Shown in pieces: positions 22,053 through 35,156 of a stretch of DNA of 64,000 bases. The notes below the pieces were generated by a model. That model did not search any database, had not been told where the DNA came from, and saw nothing but the letters and a program-made list of their open reading frames with translations. Each line of letters begins with the position of its first letter. The stretch's first letter is position 1. The stretch is from Vanrija pseudolonga (lineage: Eukaryota; Basidiomycota; Tremellomycetes; Trichosporonales; Trichosporonaceae). The position numbers were made by a program, and so were the translations under genes. Location of the stretch: contig NC_085852.1 of the NCBI RefSeq assembly GCF_020906515.1, forward strand, positions 992,001 to 1,056,000, in the 5' to 3' direction.

Positions 22053-22817
22053 CTATTCATCCGGATTGGCCACTGTCATCGGCCCTCGCCGGGGCTCGCG
22101 CTCTGACCGCCGGCTCAATGGCTCTGGCTCGAACTCCTCGACCTCGTGCCCGGGGTATGGCGGCGGGGGCTGGGTTGTTAATGGGTTGCGAGAGCCTGGG
22201 TTACCCACCTCATCAAGAGTGTCACGACTGGCCGCGCGGGTTAGCCGGCGTGGGGGGAGTGGCGGCACTGGCGTGCTCGGCGCGCTCGACATGGTCTGGT
22301 CCAGGGTAACGGGCGAGCTGACACCGCCACCATCTATTTCGCCCTCCGCCGCCTGGGGTAGTGGCGGAAGATCGCGGTCCAGAACCTCGCGGTCAAGGAT
22401 CAAGTTTGTCCGCGACCCCGGCGTGCTGCGCGCCCCGGGGTACGGCGAGTGCGAGAACGGTCGTGACGAGCTCAAGCCTGTCGGCGTCGGCGGCGCAGAC
22501 GACGACGACGCGACCATGTGATCCGGGAGTGGGGGTGGTGGGAGGTGGGGCAGTGGCTGGGGCGGGTGTTAGCTATGTTCTGCTCCCAGTCTCCAGCTCG
22601 CACCCACCCTCTCTCGGCTCTCAAAAGGTGTCACCTTCTTATCGCCCCGTGCCTTGCGCTCGATGCTCATGACCAGGTCGTACACCGGGTCGTAGATGAA
22701 CGACGCCTTGGGCCTGCGCATGGCCCGGGTCACCTCGCTCGGGGGGCCATCGGGGTTGGACGCGTCCCGGTGCGCGTGCACCCCGGCCTTTATTGCGCGA
22801 GCGATGAAGAGGGCCAT
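22053..22817 (-). CDS. Unknown conserved-looking protein with Pro-rich tail
   Basis: The protein has two exons (22611-22817 and 22053 to about 22563) and about 240 residues. The N-terminal 70 residues look structured: MALFIARAIKAGVHAHRDASN, then PSEVTRAMRRPKASFIYDPVYDLVMSIERK. The rest is Ser/Pro-rich with polyproline patches (LPPLPQAAEGE, PSTPVPPLPPRR, TTQPPPPYPGHEVEEFEPEP). The PPPPYP and PPLPPRR motifs could bind SH3 or WW domains. The exon junction is clean: donor GTGGGT, branch GCTAAC and a CCCCAG acceptor keep phase 0. The family was not recognised; the N-terminal block is the part to search with. Confidence 0.7.
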
Positions 22818-23319
22818 GGGGCGGGGGCAGAGGCCGTGGGGGCTGAGGTGACTATGAATGTCTTTTGGGCAGCACCCGTATCGCCTGCTACACCGGCTGG
22901 CGGGTTCGTTGTGTGCTAACCAAGTGGTAGAGAGTGGATGAGACTAAAGAGTGCTGCTGCGCGTCGATGCGATGCACTTGAGAAATGTCTCAAGCTCCCA
23001 CTGTCGTTGTTGCTGCATGCCTCCTCTGAAATCTCGCCGCCGCCGTCGATTGTCACACTGGCTGGTGGGTGGCGCTCGAACCGAGGCAATGTGTGGGGCC
23101 ACTGCGGCAACTGAGTAGATTTGATCCCGCTTTTAATGACGTTTCATTTAGGCTGGCCTGTTCCCTGCCCAGTCGGTATCAGTCGCAAACTCGGCCCTTG
23201 CCAGCACCCGTTGCCTGCTCGCTGCTCGCTGGCTGGTCACCCGCCAACCGGCAGGCAGTCACGACACCACTTTCCACTCGTTTCCAACAACCACACATCT
23301 CCACCACACCAACACCATC
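22818..23319. promoter_or_regulatory. Divergent promoter, unknown gene / EGD2
   Basis: This 500-bp region lies between two divergent starts. The 200 bases before 23320 are C/T-rich with ACCAC and CAACACC elements, the expected leader of a highly expressed gene (NAC alpha). No TATA box is obvious. Confidence 0.45.
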
Positions 23320-24034
23320 ATGTCGATCGAGAACCTTACCCTTGAGGACAACGCCGCCACCGGCGTCACCGTCGACCTCTACTCCAAGCCCGAGCGCAAG
23401 GCTCGCAAGGTGATTATCACTTTGCAGCTCGCCGCGCCGGCAAAGATCCACCGACACTAACACTCCACAGGCTCTCGAGGGTCTCGGCCTCAAGAAGGTC
23501 CCCGGAATCCAGCGTGTCACCCTCCGCCGCCCCAAGGGTGTCCTCCTCGTCGTTGCCCAGCCCGAGGTCTACAAGTCGCCCGGATCCGACTGCTACATTG
23601 TCTTCGGCGAGGCCCAGGTCGAGGACCCCACCTCGGCTGCTCAGATCTCGGCCCAGCAGCAGCTCGCTGCCTCGACCCAGGCTGCCCAGGCTGCCCACGC
23701 CTCGGGCGGCTTCAAGGACGGCATCCCCAAGTCGCTTGAGGACTTGATGGGTGGTGATGAGTGAGTAGGCAGTGTGGAGTGTGTGGTCGCCCGACCCGAG
23801 CTGACGTTGCCAGCGCCCCCGAGCTTGACGACTCGGACGCCAAGAAGCCCGCCTCGGGATCTGGCTCGACCGAGGAGGACATCAAGCTCGTCGTCGCCCA
23901 GACTGGCTGCACTGAGGAGGCTGCCCGCGCTGCCCTCGAGGCCGAGAACGTAAGTTGGCAGACGTCGCCGGGGACCCAGCTAACTTTGCCAGGGTGACAT
24001 TATCAACACCATCATGAGGATTAGCGGTGCCTAA
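23320..24034 (+). CDS. EGD2: Nascent polypeptide-associated complex subunit alpha
   Basis: NAC alpha pairs with NAC beta at the ribosomal exit tunnel and shields new chains. About 187 residues in four exons. Exon 1 ends at KPERKARK, and the NAC domain continues [45 protein letters not shown] and [17 protein letters not shown]. An acidic linker (DDSDAKK) leads to the C-terminal UBA domain ([26 protein letters not shown], then [11 protein letters not shown]). Introns use GTGATT, GTGAGT and GTAAGT donors; the second junction makes GDDAPEL. The ATG at 23320 sits in ACCATCATG context and matches the family's usual N-terminus. Confidence 0.96.
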
Positions 24035-24407
24035 GCGGCGCGCGTGCAGAGATGAAAATGAAGGTAGACGCCTCCATGATGCATGGCATTCCATGTGACG
24101 TCGGTGGGGGAGGATTCGGCGGAGACTGGTTGTGGAAGAGGTCAATGAGGCGGAGGCTCGAAGCACTTGTGGCAGCCACAACCTGTTCCGGACAACCACA
24201 CCGCTGCACAAACTCCACACACGCCTGCCGCACCGCCGCCGTTGACTGATCTATATACATTGCGCTACTGCGAGCCGGCCAGTCCGGTGGAACATGACAC
24301 GTATGCTGAGGATGTGCTGTTGATGGGGGTATACACGAAGCGGGGGTATCTATCTTCGTGCGCGCGTCTACGCTCGCTCGCGGTTCTGGCTGTGGAACTG
24401 GGCTGTG
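24035..24407. other. Convergent 3' intergenic region
   Basis: The 3' flanks of EGD2 (plus) and PFD1 (minus). Nothing else was recognised. Confidence 0.45.
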
Positions 24408-25001
24408 TCAGCTACGTCGCACCTGTCTGGCCCGGGAGCTACACACAATGTCCCGCAGTTGGCCGTTGGCCTCCTCGACCTGGCGCTCAAAGTACTTTGC
24501 CTTCTTGGTGAGCGCGTCAATGTCGGTCGTGAGCGTCTTCTGCTGCGCCTCGTGGCGGGCGTTGATTTCTGAGCGCGGCTGCTCGATGAACCTGCGCGAG
24601 GGTTAGCAAGGCGAGCGGGCGAGCAGCCGGGGGCGAAGGACGCGATCGGGCGCGACTGGTCGACTGGTCGCGAGGCGTGGACGTGTGGCCTCGGCCAAGT
24701 CCAGAGCGCCGCGACTTCACGCTGCTGCTGCAACACAACCCCCCACACCCACTTACATCTTGCCCACACCACGGAACATGCGCGTGTCGTCGCTCTTGGG
24801 CACCGTCGCGAGCTCGCGCACCGTCAAGTCGAGGATCTTGCGCTCCTTCTCCTTGCTCTGGATCTGAGCGCGCACGAGCGAGTGCTGCCGCTGGGCCGTG
24901 ACGGCCTGGGTCTGGATCTGCTGCAGGATCTGGGGCGGGGTCAGAGGGGTCACCAGCGTGAAGCTCACCTTGCGCAGTGTATCGTCTGAGAGGTTGGACA
25001 T
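24408..25001 (-). CDS. PFD1: Prefoldin subunit 1
   Basis: A beta-type prefoldin subunit of the hexameric chaperone that hands actin and tubulin to CCT. After MSNLSDDTLRK there is a 39-nt intron (24930-24968) with GTGAGC donor, CTCTGAC branch and CCCCAG acceptor. It contains no stop and is a multiple of three, so an unspliced reading stays open with 13 extra residues. Removing it gives a continuous coiled coil: KILQQIQTQAVTAQRQ, SLVRAQIQSKEKERK. Then come the beta-hairpin signature TRMFRGVGKMFIEQP and the second coil (INARHEAQQKTL, KKAKYFERQVEEANGQLRDIV). The short tail SSRARQVRRS is basic. Length about 140 residues after splicing. Confidence 0.9.
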
Positions 25002-25216
25002 GGTGCGTGGGGTGGAGAGAGCTGAGATTGTCGTCCAAGTCGATGACCTCGATGGCAATCGACCACTGACAACTGGCTGGCTGGTGCGGCGCGGGACCAA
25101 ATGTCCACACCGACACCAGAGTGGAGGTGCACCACGCTGGTCGCCTGCAAAAACACAGTCATGCCTTGTCTTCTCCGCTCTCGCCGGATCTCCACTTCCC
25201 CATTGCAAAAGTCACC

Positions 25217-26724
25217 ATGGCGCCCCTCCTCGTAGACCTCGACGTGTACCTCGCCGACCCCAGCTCGCCCGCCGCGCAGGCGGAGGCCCGCAAGGCTGCC
25301 GAGTCGCTCATCCTCACCGGCGCGCTGGTGGTGCGCGACTCGCGCGCGCCAAAGGAGGCGAACGACCGCTTCCTCGACCTGTTCGAGGACTACTTTGCCC
25401 TGCCGCAGGCCGAGCTCGAGAAGGATGAGCGCCCAGAGATCGGGTACCAGGTGGTGGGTCCGAGTTCAATGCCTCGCAGGAGCGCAGCAGCTCACACCAC
25501 ACCCAGGGCGTCACCCTCGAGAACACCGAGAAGCCCAAGTGCAGCCGCGACGACGAGTGCCAGGCCATCATCGCCAGTCTCGACCCCGCCGAGCGCCCGC
25601 TCGACCTCACGGGCCACGACGCGGACCCCAAGTGCCGGTGGGTTGGAACCGTGGCGCTGCTGACCTGACCCCAGCTTCTTCCACCGCATGGCTGATCGCC
25701 CGCCGTACGAGTCCAAGTTTCCCATTTCGACCGCGCCGAACGTCGTGCCCAAGGCATTCGAGGCGACATGGGAGGAAGGTGTGAGCGAGTGGGGCGGGTT
25801 CATCAAGCAGGCGTGAGTTGCGCTTTAAGCCACTCGGTCGCCAACTGACCCCGCAGTGTGGAGGGTGTGGCGCGTATGGTGGCGGCGGGTCTCGACCTCG
25901 ACGAGAAGACCTTCCTCGACGCTGGCCGATATGGGTGAGCTGTCGCCTGACTCCAGAAGTTCTATAAAGCTCACGCTGCAGATCCCATCTCCTGGCACCC
26001 ACCGCGACCGACCTCGTCAAGTTCGGCGAGCTCGACAGGTGGGTTCAAGAGCCACCGAGCAAGACCTAACCCACCAGCATCTACGCCGGCTTCCACACTG
26101 ACCTCAACTTCCTCACCATTCACGGCCAGTCGCGCTACCCAGGACGTGAGCTGATTAGCTGAGTTGGACTTAGCTGACAACAGTCAACATCTGGGCCCGC
26201 AACACGGGCCAGCGTATCCCTGCTCGCGTGCCCGAGGGCTGCCTCCTCGTCCAGGCCGGCAAGCAGCTCGAGTGGTTGACTGGCGGTCTCATCAAGGGTC
26301 AGCTTTGTCGTCGTCGGGGTCTCAAGCTGACTTTCGCAGCTGGCTTCCATGAGGTCGTGTGCAACCAGGCGACGCTGGACGTAAGTGTCCAATGTCCAGT
26401 CTCCTGTGAACCACCTGACGCCACAGGCAATCGCTCGTCGCAAGCAGACACACCCAGACCGTCCTCTGACTCGCATCTCGTCGACTTTCGTGAGCTGTCC
26501 AATACTGGGCGACAGCTGACACCGCAGTTCTGGCACCTGACACCAGACTTCCCCCTGGCGGCCATGCCGGAGCTGAGGAAGCGCGCTGAAGACCGGTTCG
26601 GCCCGCAGAAGCAGTACGGCGAGATGCTCGTTGGCGATCAGGTCCGACAGTGAGTGACTTGTGGAGAAGATTGCCATTGTTCTGACCCCTCAGGGAACTC
26701 GGCCTCATCGCCTTGATGTCGTAG
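25217..26724 (+). CDS. 2-oxoglutarate/Fe(II)-dependent oxygenase, isopenicillin-N-synthase-like
   Basis: Around 350 residues split by about nine short introns. The N-terminal DIOX_N-like part reads LLVDLDVYLADPSSPAAQ, ESLILTGALVVRDSRAP and DRFLDLFEDYFALPQ. The middle has FFHRMADRPPYESKFP and TWEEGVSEWGGFIKQ. The jelly-roll core supplies the metal ligands: H-x-D in GFHTDLNFLTIHG, the distal His in GFHEVVCN, and the 2-oxoglutarate Arg/Ser in LTRISSTFFWH. The family hydroxylates or ring-closes small molecules. The substrate is unknown, and fungal homologues are often annotated as clavaminate- or flavanone-oxygenase-like. No biosynthetic cluster surrounds it, so a general metabolic role is more likely. 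It shares a 215-bp divergent promoter with PFD1. Confidence 0.87.
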
Positions 26725-26836
26725 GAGTAGAGATACCGTCTTGATGATGTATAAAATGATGAGCACGTTAGTCGTGTGAGCACCTCAGCCACACCTCAAC
26801 CGCAGCATACTATACAACAATACATGATGATGCACC

Positions 26837-27425
26837 TCACGACTTGTGGTTCTCTAGCTCCTCGAGCTGGGCAACGAGCTCGTCCATCGGGTCTGGTGCG
26901 GCTGTGCTGGCGGCGGCCGCAGCACCCGAGGATGCTGGCTGGGCTGCACCTACTGGTGCCGCTCCACCGCGGGCAGTTGGCATAAGCAGCGAGCTGGGGT
27001 TGTACCCAGGCGCAAGCTTATGCAGTGCGTCGCGCTCGCGCTGCTCCTCCTCGACCTCGCGGGCGTGCAGGACCGCGGCGTTGCGCGCGCGCTGTTCCGC
27101 GATAGCAACATGCGGGGGCGGGGTGAGGCCCACGACGTGCTGCTCCAGCGTGAAGGGGTAGACGAACTGCGGTGTGAGCTAGGCCCCGACGCAATCAGTT
27201 AGCTCACGTAGGCCGTGATGTCCTCTGGGAGCGGGTGGATGTCGTTTGGCATCTCGACCTGGCGTCAGCTGAGGAGGACAGCGCCCAGCTCACCCGTGGT
27301 GGGAGCCACAGCGCGGGCGACTTGACGAGCGGGACGGTCGCGGCCGCCGCGTACTGCTGCGGGATGGGGCCTGGGGTCAGCTTGCTCGGAGGCAGCGCCA
27401 TACCTATTTGTGTTGGCGCGCTCAT
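26837..27425 (-). CDS. Unknown small protein with acidic C-terminal helix
   Basis: Four exons give about 150 residues. Start MSAPTQIG, then a 33-nt intron (27371-27403, a multiple of three, CTGAC branch), PIPQQYAAAATVPLVKSPAL, a 35-nt intron (27259-27293), VEMPNDIHPLPEDITAY and a 41-nt intron. Then FVYPFTLEQHVVGLTPPPH, a helix (EQRARNAAVLHAREVEEEQRERDALHKL), an Ala/Pro linker and a final acidic helix (PMDELVAQLEELENHK). I could not name the family. The MPNDIHPLPEDITAYFVYPF block looks conserved and is the search handle. All introns fit the local consensus, which supports a real gene. The start codon at 27425 was preferred over an upstream in-frame ATG that precedes the promoter-like AT-rich sequence. 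Confidence 0.7.
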
Positions 27426-27697
27426 TGTGGTGTGGGCGATGGCGAGGTCGAGACGAGCAATGACGCACGCAAGTATGCGCTTGGCGGCGTGTGGGGTCAT
27501 TTCAAAAGTGCATTAGAAGGGGCTAATGACACGTGAAGAGAGCGGATTAGAAAAGTCACCACGCCCGCCTAAAGGATTTTTCCGACTCGAACTCCCCCTC
27601 GACTTGTTGTCATTGTCCACCGTGCTGCTCGAGTTGCTTGTGCGCACCCACAAAAGTTCCCTAGACTCGCGCCCCGCCGCCACCCTACAACAACGCA

Positions 27698-29235
27698 ATG
27701 GCCGCAGAGGCAGCTCTGGTGAGTCTGCACTCTCCACCACCACGACCAGCACAATGGCTAACAATCAGACCGAGGCCAGCAACAAGCTGGTCGACGCGCT
27801 CGTCGTGCGCCTGCGCCGCCGGTGAGTTGCCGCCCCGTTTCACGCCCGCCCCTCTGACACGCACCCAGCCAGATTGTCGGCTCGCGAAACGTCGCGCTCG
27901 CGACCGCGGCGCTCATCCAAAACATTGTCCGCAGCGTCAAGTACACGACCATCGACGAGCTCCTCTCCATCATCCGCAGCGTCGGCCGGCGCCTCGTCGA
28001 GGCCAACCCCAAGGAGCTGGCCGCCGGCAACATTGTGCGCCGTATCACGCGGCTCATCCGCGAAGAGTACCGCGCCGCTGCTGCCGCGCGCCTGTCCCAG
28101 CCGCCCAGCATCCCCGGCACACCATATGTCGGGCCGGGCACGCCGGGGTTCGTCACCCCCCCAACGCAGTACTTTAGCATTGCGACGGCCGCCAACGCCG
28201 CCGCCGCCGGCCGCACCGGCACGTCGTCGGGCCACGCGAGCGGCAGCATACCCTCCACGCCGGTGATCACGCGCCAGGCGAGCCTGTCCAACTTTGTCGC
28301 CATGCGTCACTCGCGCGTGCAACTCGAGCGCTCGGGCCTGGAGCGCCAGGGCTCGGTGCTCGACTTTAGCGCGAGCACCAACAGCCTGTTTGCTACCCCG
28401 CCAGGCCACCGCGGGAGCCGCTCTGGCCCGCTCGACGTGGACGAGTGGGAGGCGCAGCAGGCGCGCGAGAACGCCGAGTTTGCGCGCCAGGCCGGCAAGC
28501 TCAAGCCCGTCCTCATTCAGGCCATTGACGAGGTCATCAACGAGCTCGAGACGACACACGAGGACGTGGCCAGGGGAGCAAAGGAGCACATCCACTCGTC
28601 CGAGGTGATTCTTACCCTTGGCCACTCGCGCACCGTCGAGGCGTTCCTCAAGCAGGCGTTTAGAGACAGAAAGTTTACAGTCATTGTGCTCGAGTCGGCG
28701 CCCAGCTTCCTCGGCCAGGCAATGGCAGGCAACCTGGCCACGGCTGGTATTCCGACGATTCTTATTCCCGATGCGTCTCTCCACGCCATCATGCCCAGAG
28801 TGACAAAGGTCATTCTCGGCGCGCACTCGGTCTCGGCGAACGGCGGCCTCTTCGCGCTCGCCGGCTCGCTTGCCGCCGTCCTCGCTGCCAAGACGCACGC
28901 AAAGCCCGTCGTCGTCACCACGGGCCAGTTCAAGTTTGCCCCAGTGTGGAACCTGTACCACGAGTACGACGCGCTCGACTTCCAGGGCCCTGGCCCCGTC
29001 ATCGGCTACGACCACACGGGCGGCGGCGGCGGCTTTGAGGGCGTCGAGGTGACCGACCCACACTACGACTACATCCGCCCCGAGCTCATCAACCTGTACG
29101 CGACTAATGTGTAAGTGGACAAACACGGGCCTGCGGGAGTCAACATACTGACCCACTCGCAGCGGCGACCACCCCCCGTCCTACATCTACCGCATCATCA
29201 AGGAGGCGTACGACGACGAGGATATTGAGCTGTAA
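27698..29235 (+). CDS. GCD7: Translation initiation factor eIF2B subunit beta
   Basis: eIF2B beta belongs to the regulatory (alpha/beta/delta) half of the eIF2 guanine-nucleotide exchange factor, which senses phosphorylated eIF2. About 465 residues. Exon 1 is only 21 nt (MAAEAAL). The helical N-terminal domain includes NKLVDALVVRLRRR, QIVGSRNVALATAALI, VKYTTIDELLSIIRSVGRRL and NIVRRITRLIREEY. A low-complexity insertion of about 130 residues follows (Gly/Ser/Thr/Ala-rich), and then the Rossmann-like domain: ILTLGHSRTVEAFLK, FTVIVLESAPSFLGQAMA, TILIPDASLHAIMPRVTKVILGAH and GGLFALAGSLAAVLAA. The ending is SYIYRIIKEAYDDEDIEL. The core is intact. It is divergent with the gene at 26837-27425 across 272 bp. 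Confidence 0.95.
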
Positions 29236-29448
29236 GAAGGCAGCGGGCCCAGAGGCGGAGAGCGCGGGGGGTGGCCCCGCCGCTCAGGAGCAGCAGCACT
29301 ACCATGCCCCTTGTGTATGACGTACAGTGCATGCTCGTGTCATTGTTATGCAGGGTATACAATCTATGCAAGATATGGCTTAGAGATGGCTTGACGCGCC
29401 GACGTGCTGGAGGTGCATCGGACATCATCTCCGAGGCGAGGTGCGCAC

Positions 29449-33120
<3,672 letters not shown>

Positions 33121-33512
33121 GCGGGTTGTGAGATGTCAACAGAGGCGGCAACTGGCTCTCGAAAGTCGGAAATGGACGTTCTTCCTCGCGGAGAACGTCC
33201 ATTGTCCGTTGAGGCCTCGCGTGTCTGCCACGCGCCACACACGTGGTGTCGGTCCCGGAAGCGACCGATCGGCACAGCGGCGGTTCTAATCCAGATTGTC
33301 GTCATTGATGTGCCTGCCGGTTTTGAGCACGTCAGAGCCTTTTCAATTCGGAACGGCGACCCAACAATTCCAGCTTGCTGACTTGCGAGGTGGTGCAACG
33401 AGACATGCATCGAGCTGCTGCTACTGGCAACTGGAGCAACACATCATCTGACCTGCCCATCTCACTCTCCCCCCCTCACAACCTTATCATAACGGCAGCA
33501 GCAACAGCTACC
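33121..33512. promoter_or_regulatory. Divergent promoter, GUF1-PPR / cysteine synthase
   Basis: A 392-bp region drives two genes for mitochondrial proteins in opposite directions. A C/T-rich leader precedes 33513. No named motif was assigned. Confidence 0.45.
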
Positions 33513-34889
33513 ATGTCTGTCCTCCGCTCGGCCCTGCGCCCCATCGCTCGTCACGCGGCGACTCGCGCCTACGCGACCGCCGCGACTAGCCGTGTCGTCA
33601 ACGGTTTTGTTGGCGCTGTCGGCAACACGCCGCTGGTGAGTGTGCTGCGGTGCTGCTGGAGGATGCAGCAGTGGGGTGGGGGCCACATGCACGCATGTGC
33701 ATGGCCTGGTCGTTGTTTGGGAGCAGGCCAGCGAGGCGAGCGTCGACCGTGGCGCCTCACAAGACTCGGACCGTTGTTGGAGCTAGGCATCTATCAGCCT
33801 CGACTTCAGCGCGTCGGCCAGATGCCGCATGGTCTTGGTACAGCGTACCAGGTCGCAAAGAATCTGCCCTTCCACATTCTGTCCCGGCCCTTGGCTGACG
33901 CCTCGCTCTAGATCCGCCTCAACAAGGTCTCTGAGGAGACCGGCGCCAACATCCTCGCCAAGGCCGAGTTCATGTCGCCCGGCGGCTCGATCAAGGACCG
34001 TGCCGCGCTCTACCTCGTCAAGGACGCCGAGGAGCGCGGGCAGCTGCGGCCCGGAGGCACGGTGGTCGAGGGCACCGCCGGCAACACTGGCATTGGTCTT
34101 GCCCACGTCTGCCGCGCGCGCGGGTACAAGTGCGTCATCTACATGCCCGACACGCAGAGCCAGGAGAAGATCGACCTGCTGCGCATGCTCGGCGCCGACG
34201 TGCGCCCCGTTCCCGCCGTCGCGTTCGACAACGAGATGAACTACAACCACCAGGCGCGGCGGTACGCCGAGAGCCTGGACAACGCCGTGTGGACCAACCA
34301 GTTCGACAACGTTGCCAACCGCAACGCGCACATCGTGTCCACTGGCCCCGAGATCTGGGAGCAGACGGGCGGCGGCAAGCTCGACGCGTTCGTCGCGGCC
34401 ACCGGCACGGGCGGCACACTCGCCGGCATCACGCGCTACCTCGTCGAGAAGAGCGACGGCCGCGTCGAGAGCTACCTCGCCGACCCGCCCGGATCGGTGC
34501 TGTACAACCTCGTCGAGAACGGCCGTCTCGAGCGCGAGGGTACTGGCTCGATTACCGAGGGTATTGGACAGGGCCGTGTGACTGAGAACCTCAAGCCCGA
34601 CCTCGAGCTCCTGTCTGGTGCCGTCCACGTGCCTGACGCCGAGTCGATCAAGATGATCTACCGCCTGCTCGACGAGGAGGGTCTCTACGTTGGCGCGTCG
34701 TCCGCCCTCAACGTCTGGGCTGCGACCCAGATCGCGAAGAAGAAGGGCCCCGGAAGCACCGTTGTGACTGTGATCTGTGACGGCGCGTACAGGTATCAGG
34801 CGCGCCTGTTCTCGCGCGTCTGGCTCGAATCGAAGGGCCTCTTTTCCGCTCTGCCCGAATCGCTTCACAAGTACGTCGTCCTTCCATGA
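33513..34889 (+). CDS. Mitochondrial-type cysteine synthase (cysteine synthase 2 / YGR012W-like)
   Basis: About 366 residues in two exons (33513-33635, 33912-34889). The N-terminus [26 protein letters not shown] is rich in Arg, Ala and Ser without acids, like a mitochondrial or outer-membrane targeting signal. The PLP fold type II core follows: [29 protein letters not shown] with the PLP Lys in [18 protein letters not shown] (TAGNTG instead of the plant and bacterial TSGNTG), [15 protein letters not shown], and EGIGQGRVT near the end. These features mark the fungal cysteine synthase 2 group related to yeast YGR012W/Mcy1, whose physiological reaction is less settled than that of CysK. Intron 1 is 276 nt, unusually long here. 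The protein ends SLHKYVVLP. Confidence 0.9.
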
Positions 34890-35156
34890 GCGACCGTCAG
34901 CGACCGTCCGCCACCCCAGCCACCTTCGCACGTACGCAGTGCTTGGGTGAGCGACGGCAACAGGCTGCCAAATGCAGCGCAATGTAGAGAGGGAGAGAGC
35001 GACTAGCACAGCGTCTTGGTCCCAGTAGTCCACTTTGTGGAATCAACATCACTTTGTGGTATCACTTCACTTTGAGGTATCAAAATCACTTTGTGGTATC
35101 AACATGCATGTTTACGACACAACCAAGACTATGCTATGACGAGTACGAATACTCTA
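34890..35156. other. Convergent 3' intergenic region with 19-bp repeats
   Basis: This lies between the stop codons of the cysteine synthase (plus) and SEC1 (minus). It is occupied mainly by the four-copy repeat listed separately. Confidence 0.5.
35031..35105. repeat. 19-bp tandem repeat, four copies
   Basis: The unit is CACTTTGTGGTATCAACAT, with copies at 35031-35049, 35050-35067, 35068-35086 and 35087-35105. They differ by one to three bases and one single-base length change. The tract is AT-richer than its surroundings and sits between convergent 3' ends. Confidence 0.9.

Noticed and set aside
25217-26724. 2-oxoglutarate oxygenase as part of a secondary-metabolite cluster
   Set aside because: The neighbours are prefoldin, NAC and eIF2B; no synthase, P450 or transporter cluster is present.
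27840-29156. Long minus-strand open frame (438 codons) opposite eIF2B beta
   Set aside because: It mirrors the third-codon GC bias of GCD7; the sense strand carries clear eIF2B motifs and no family signal exists on the antisense.
33783-35033. Minus-strand open frame of 416 codons opposite cysteine synthase
   Set aside because: Antisense shadow; the plus strand encodes an intact PLP enzyme.
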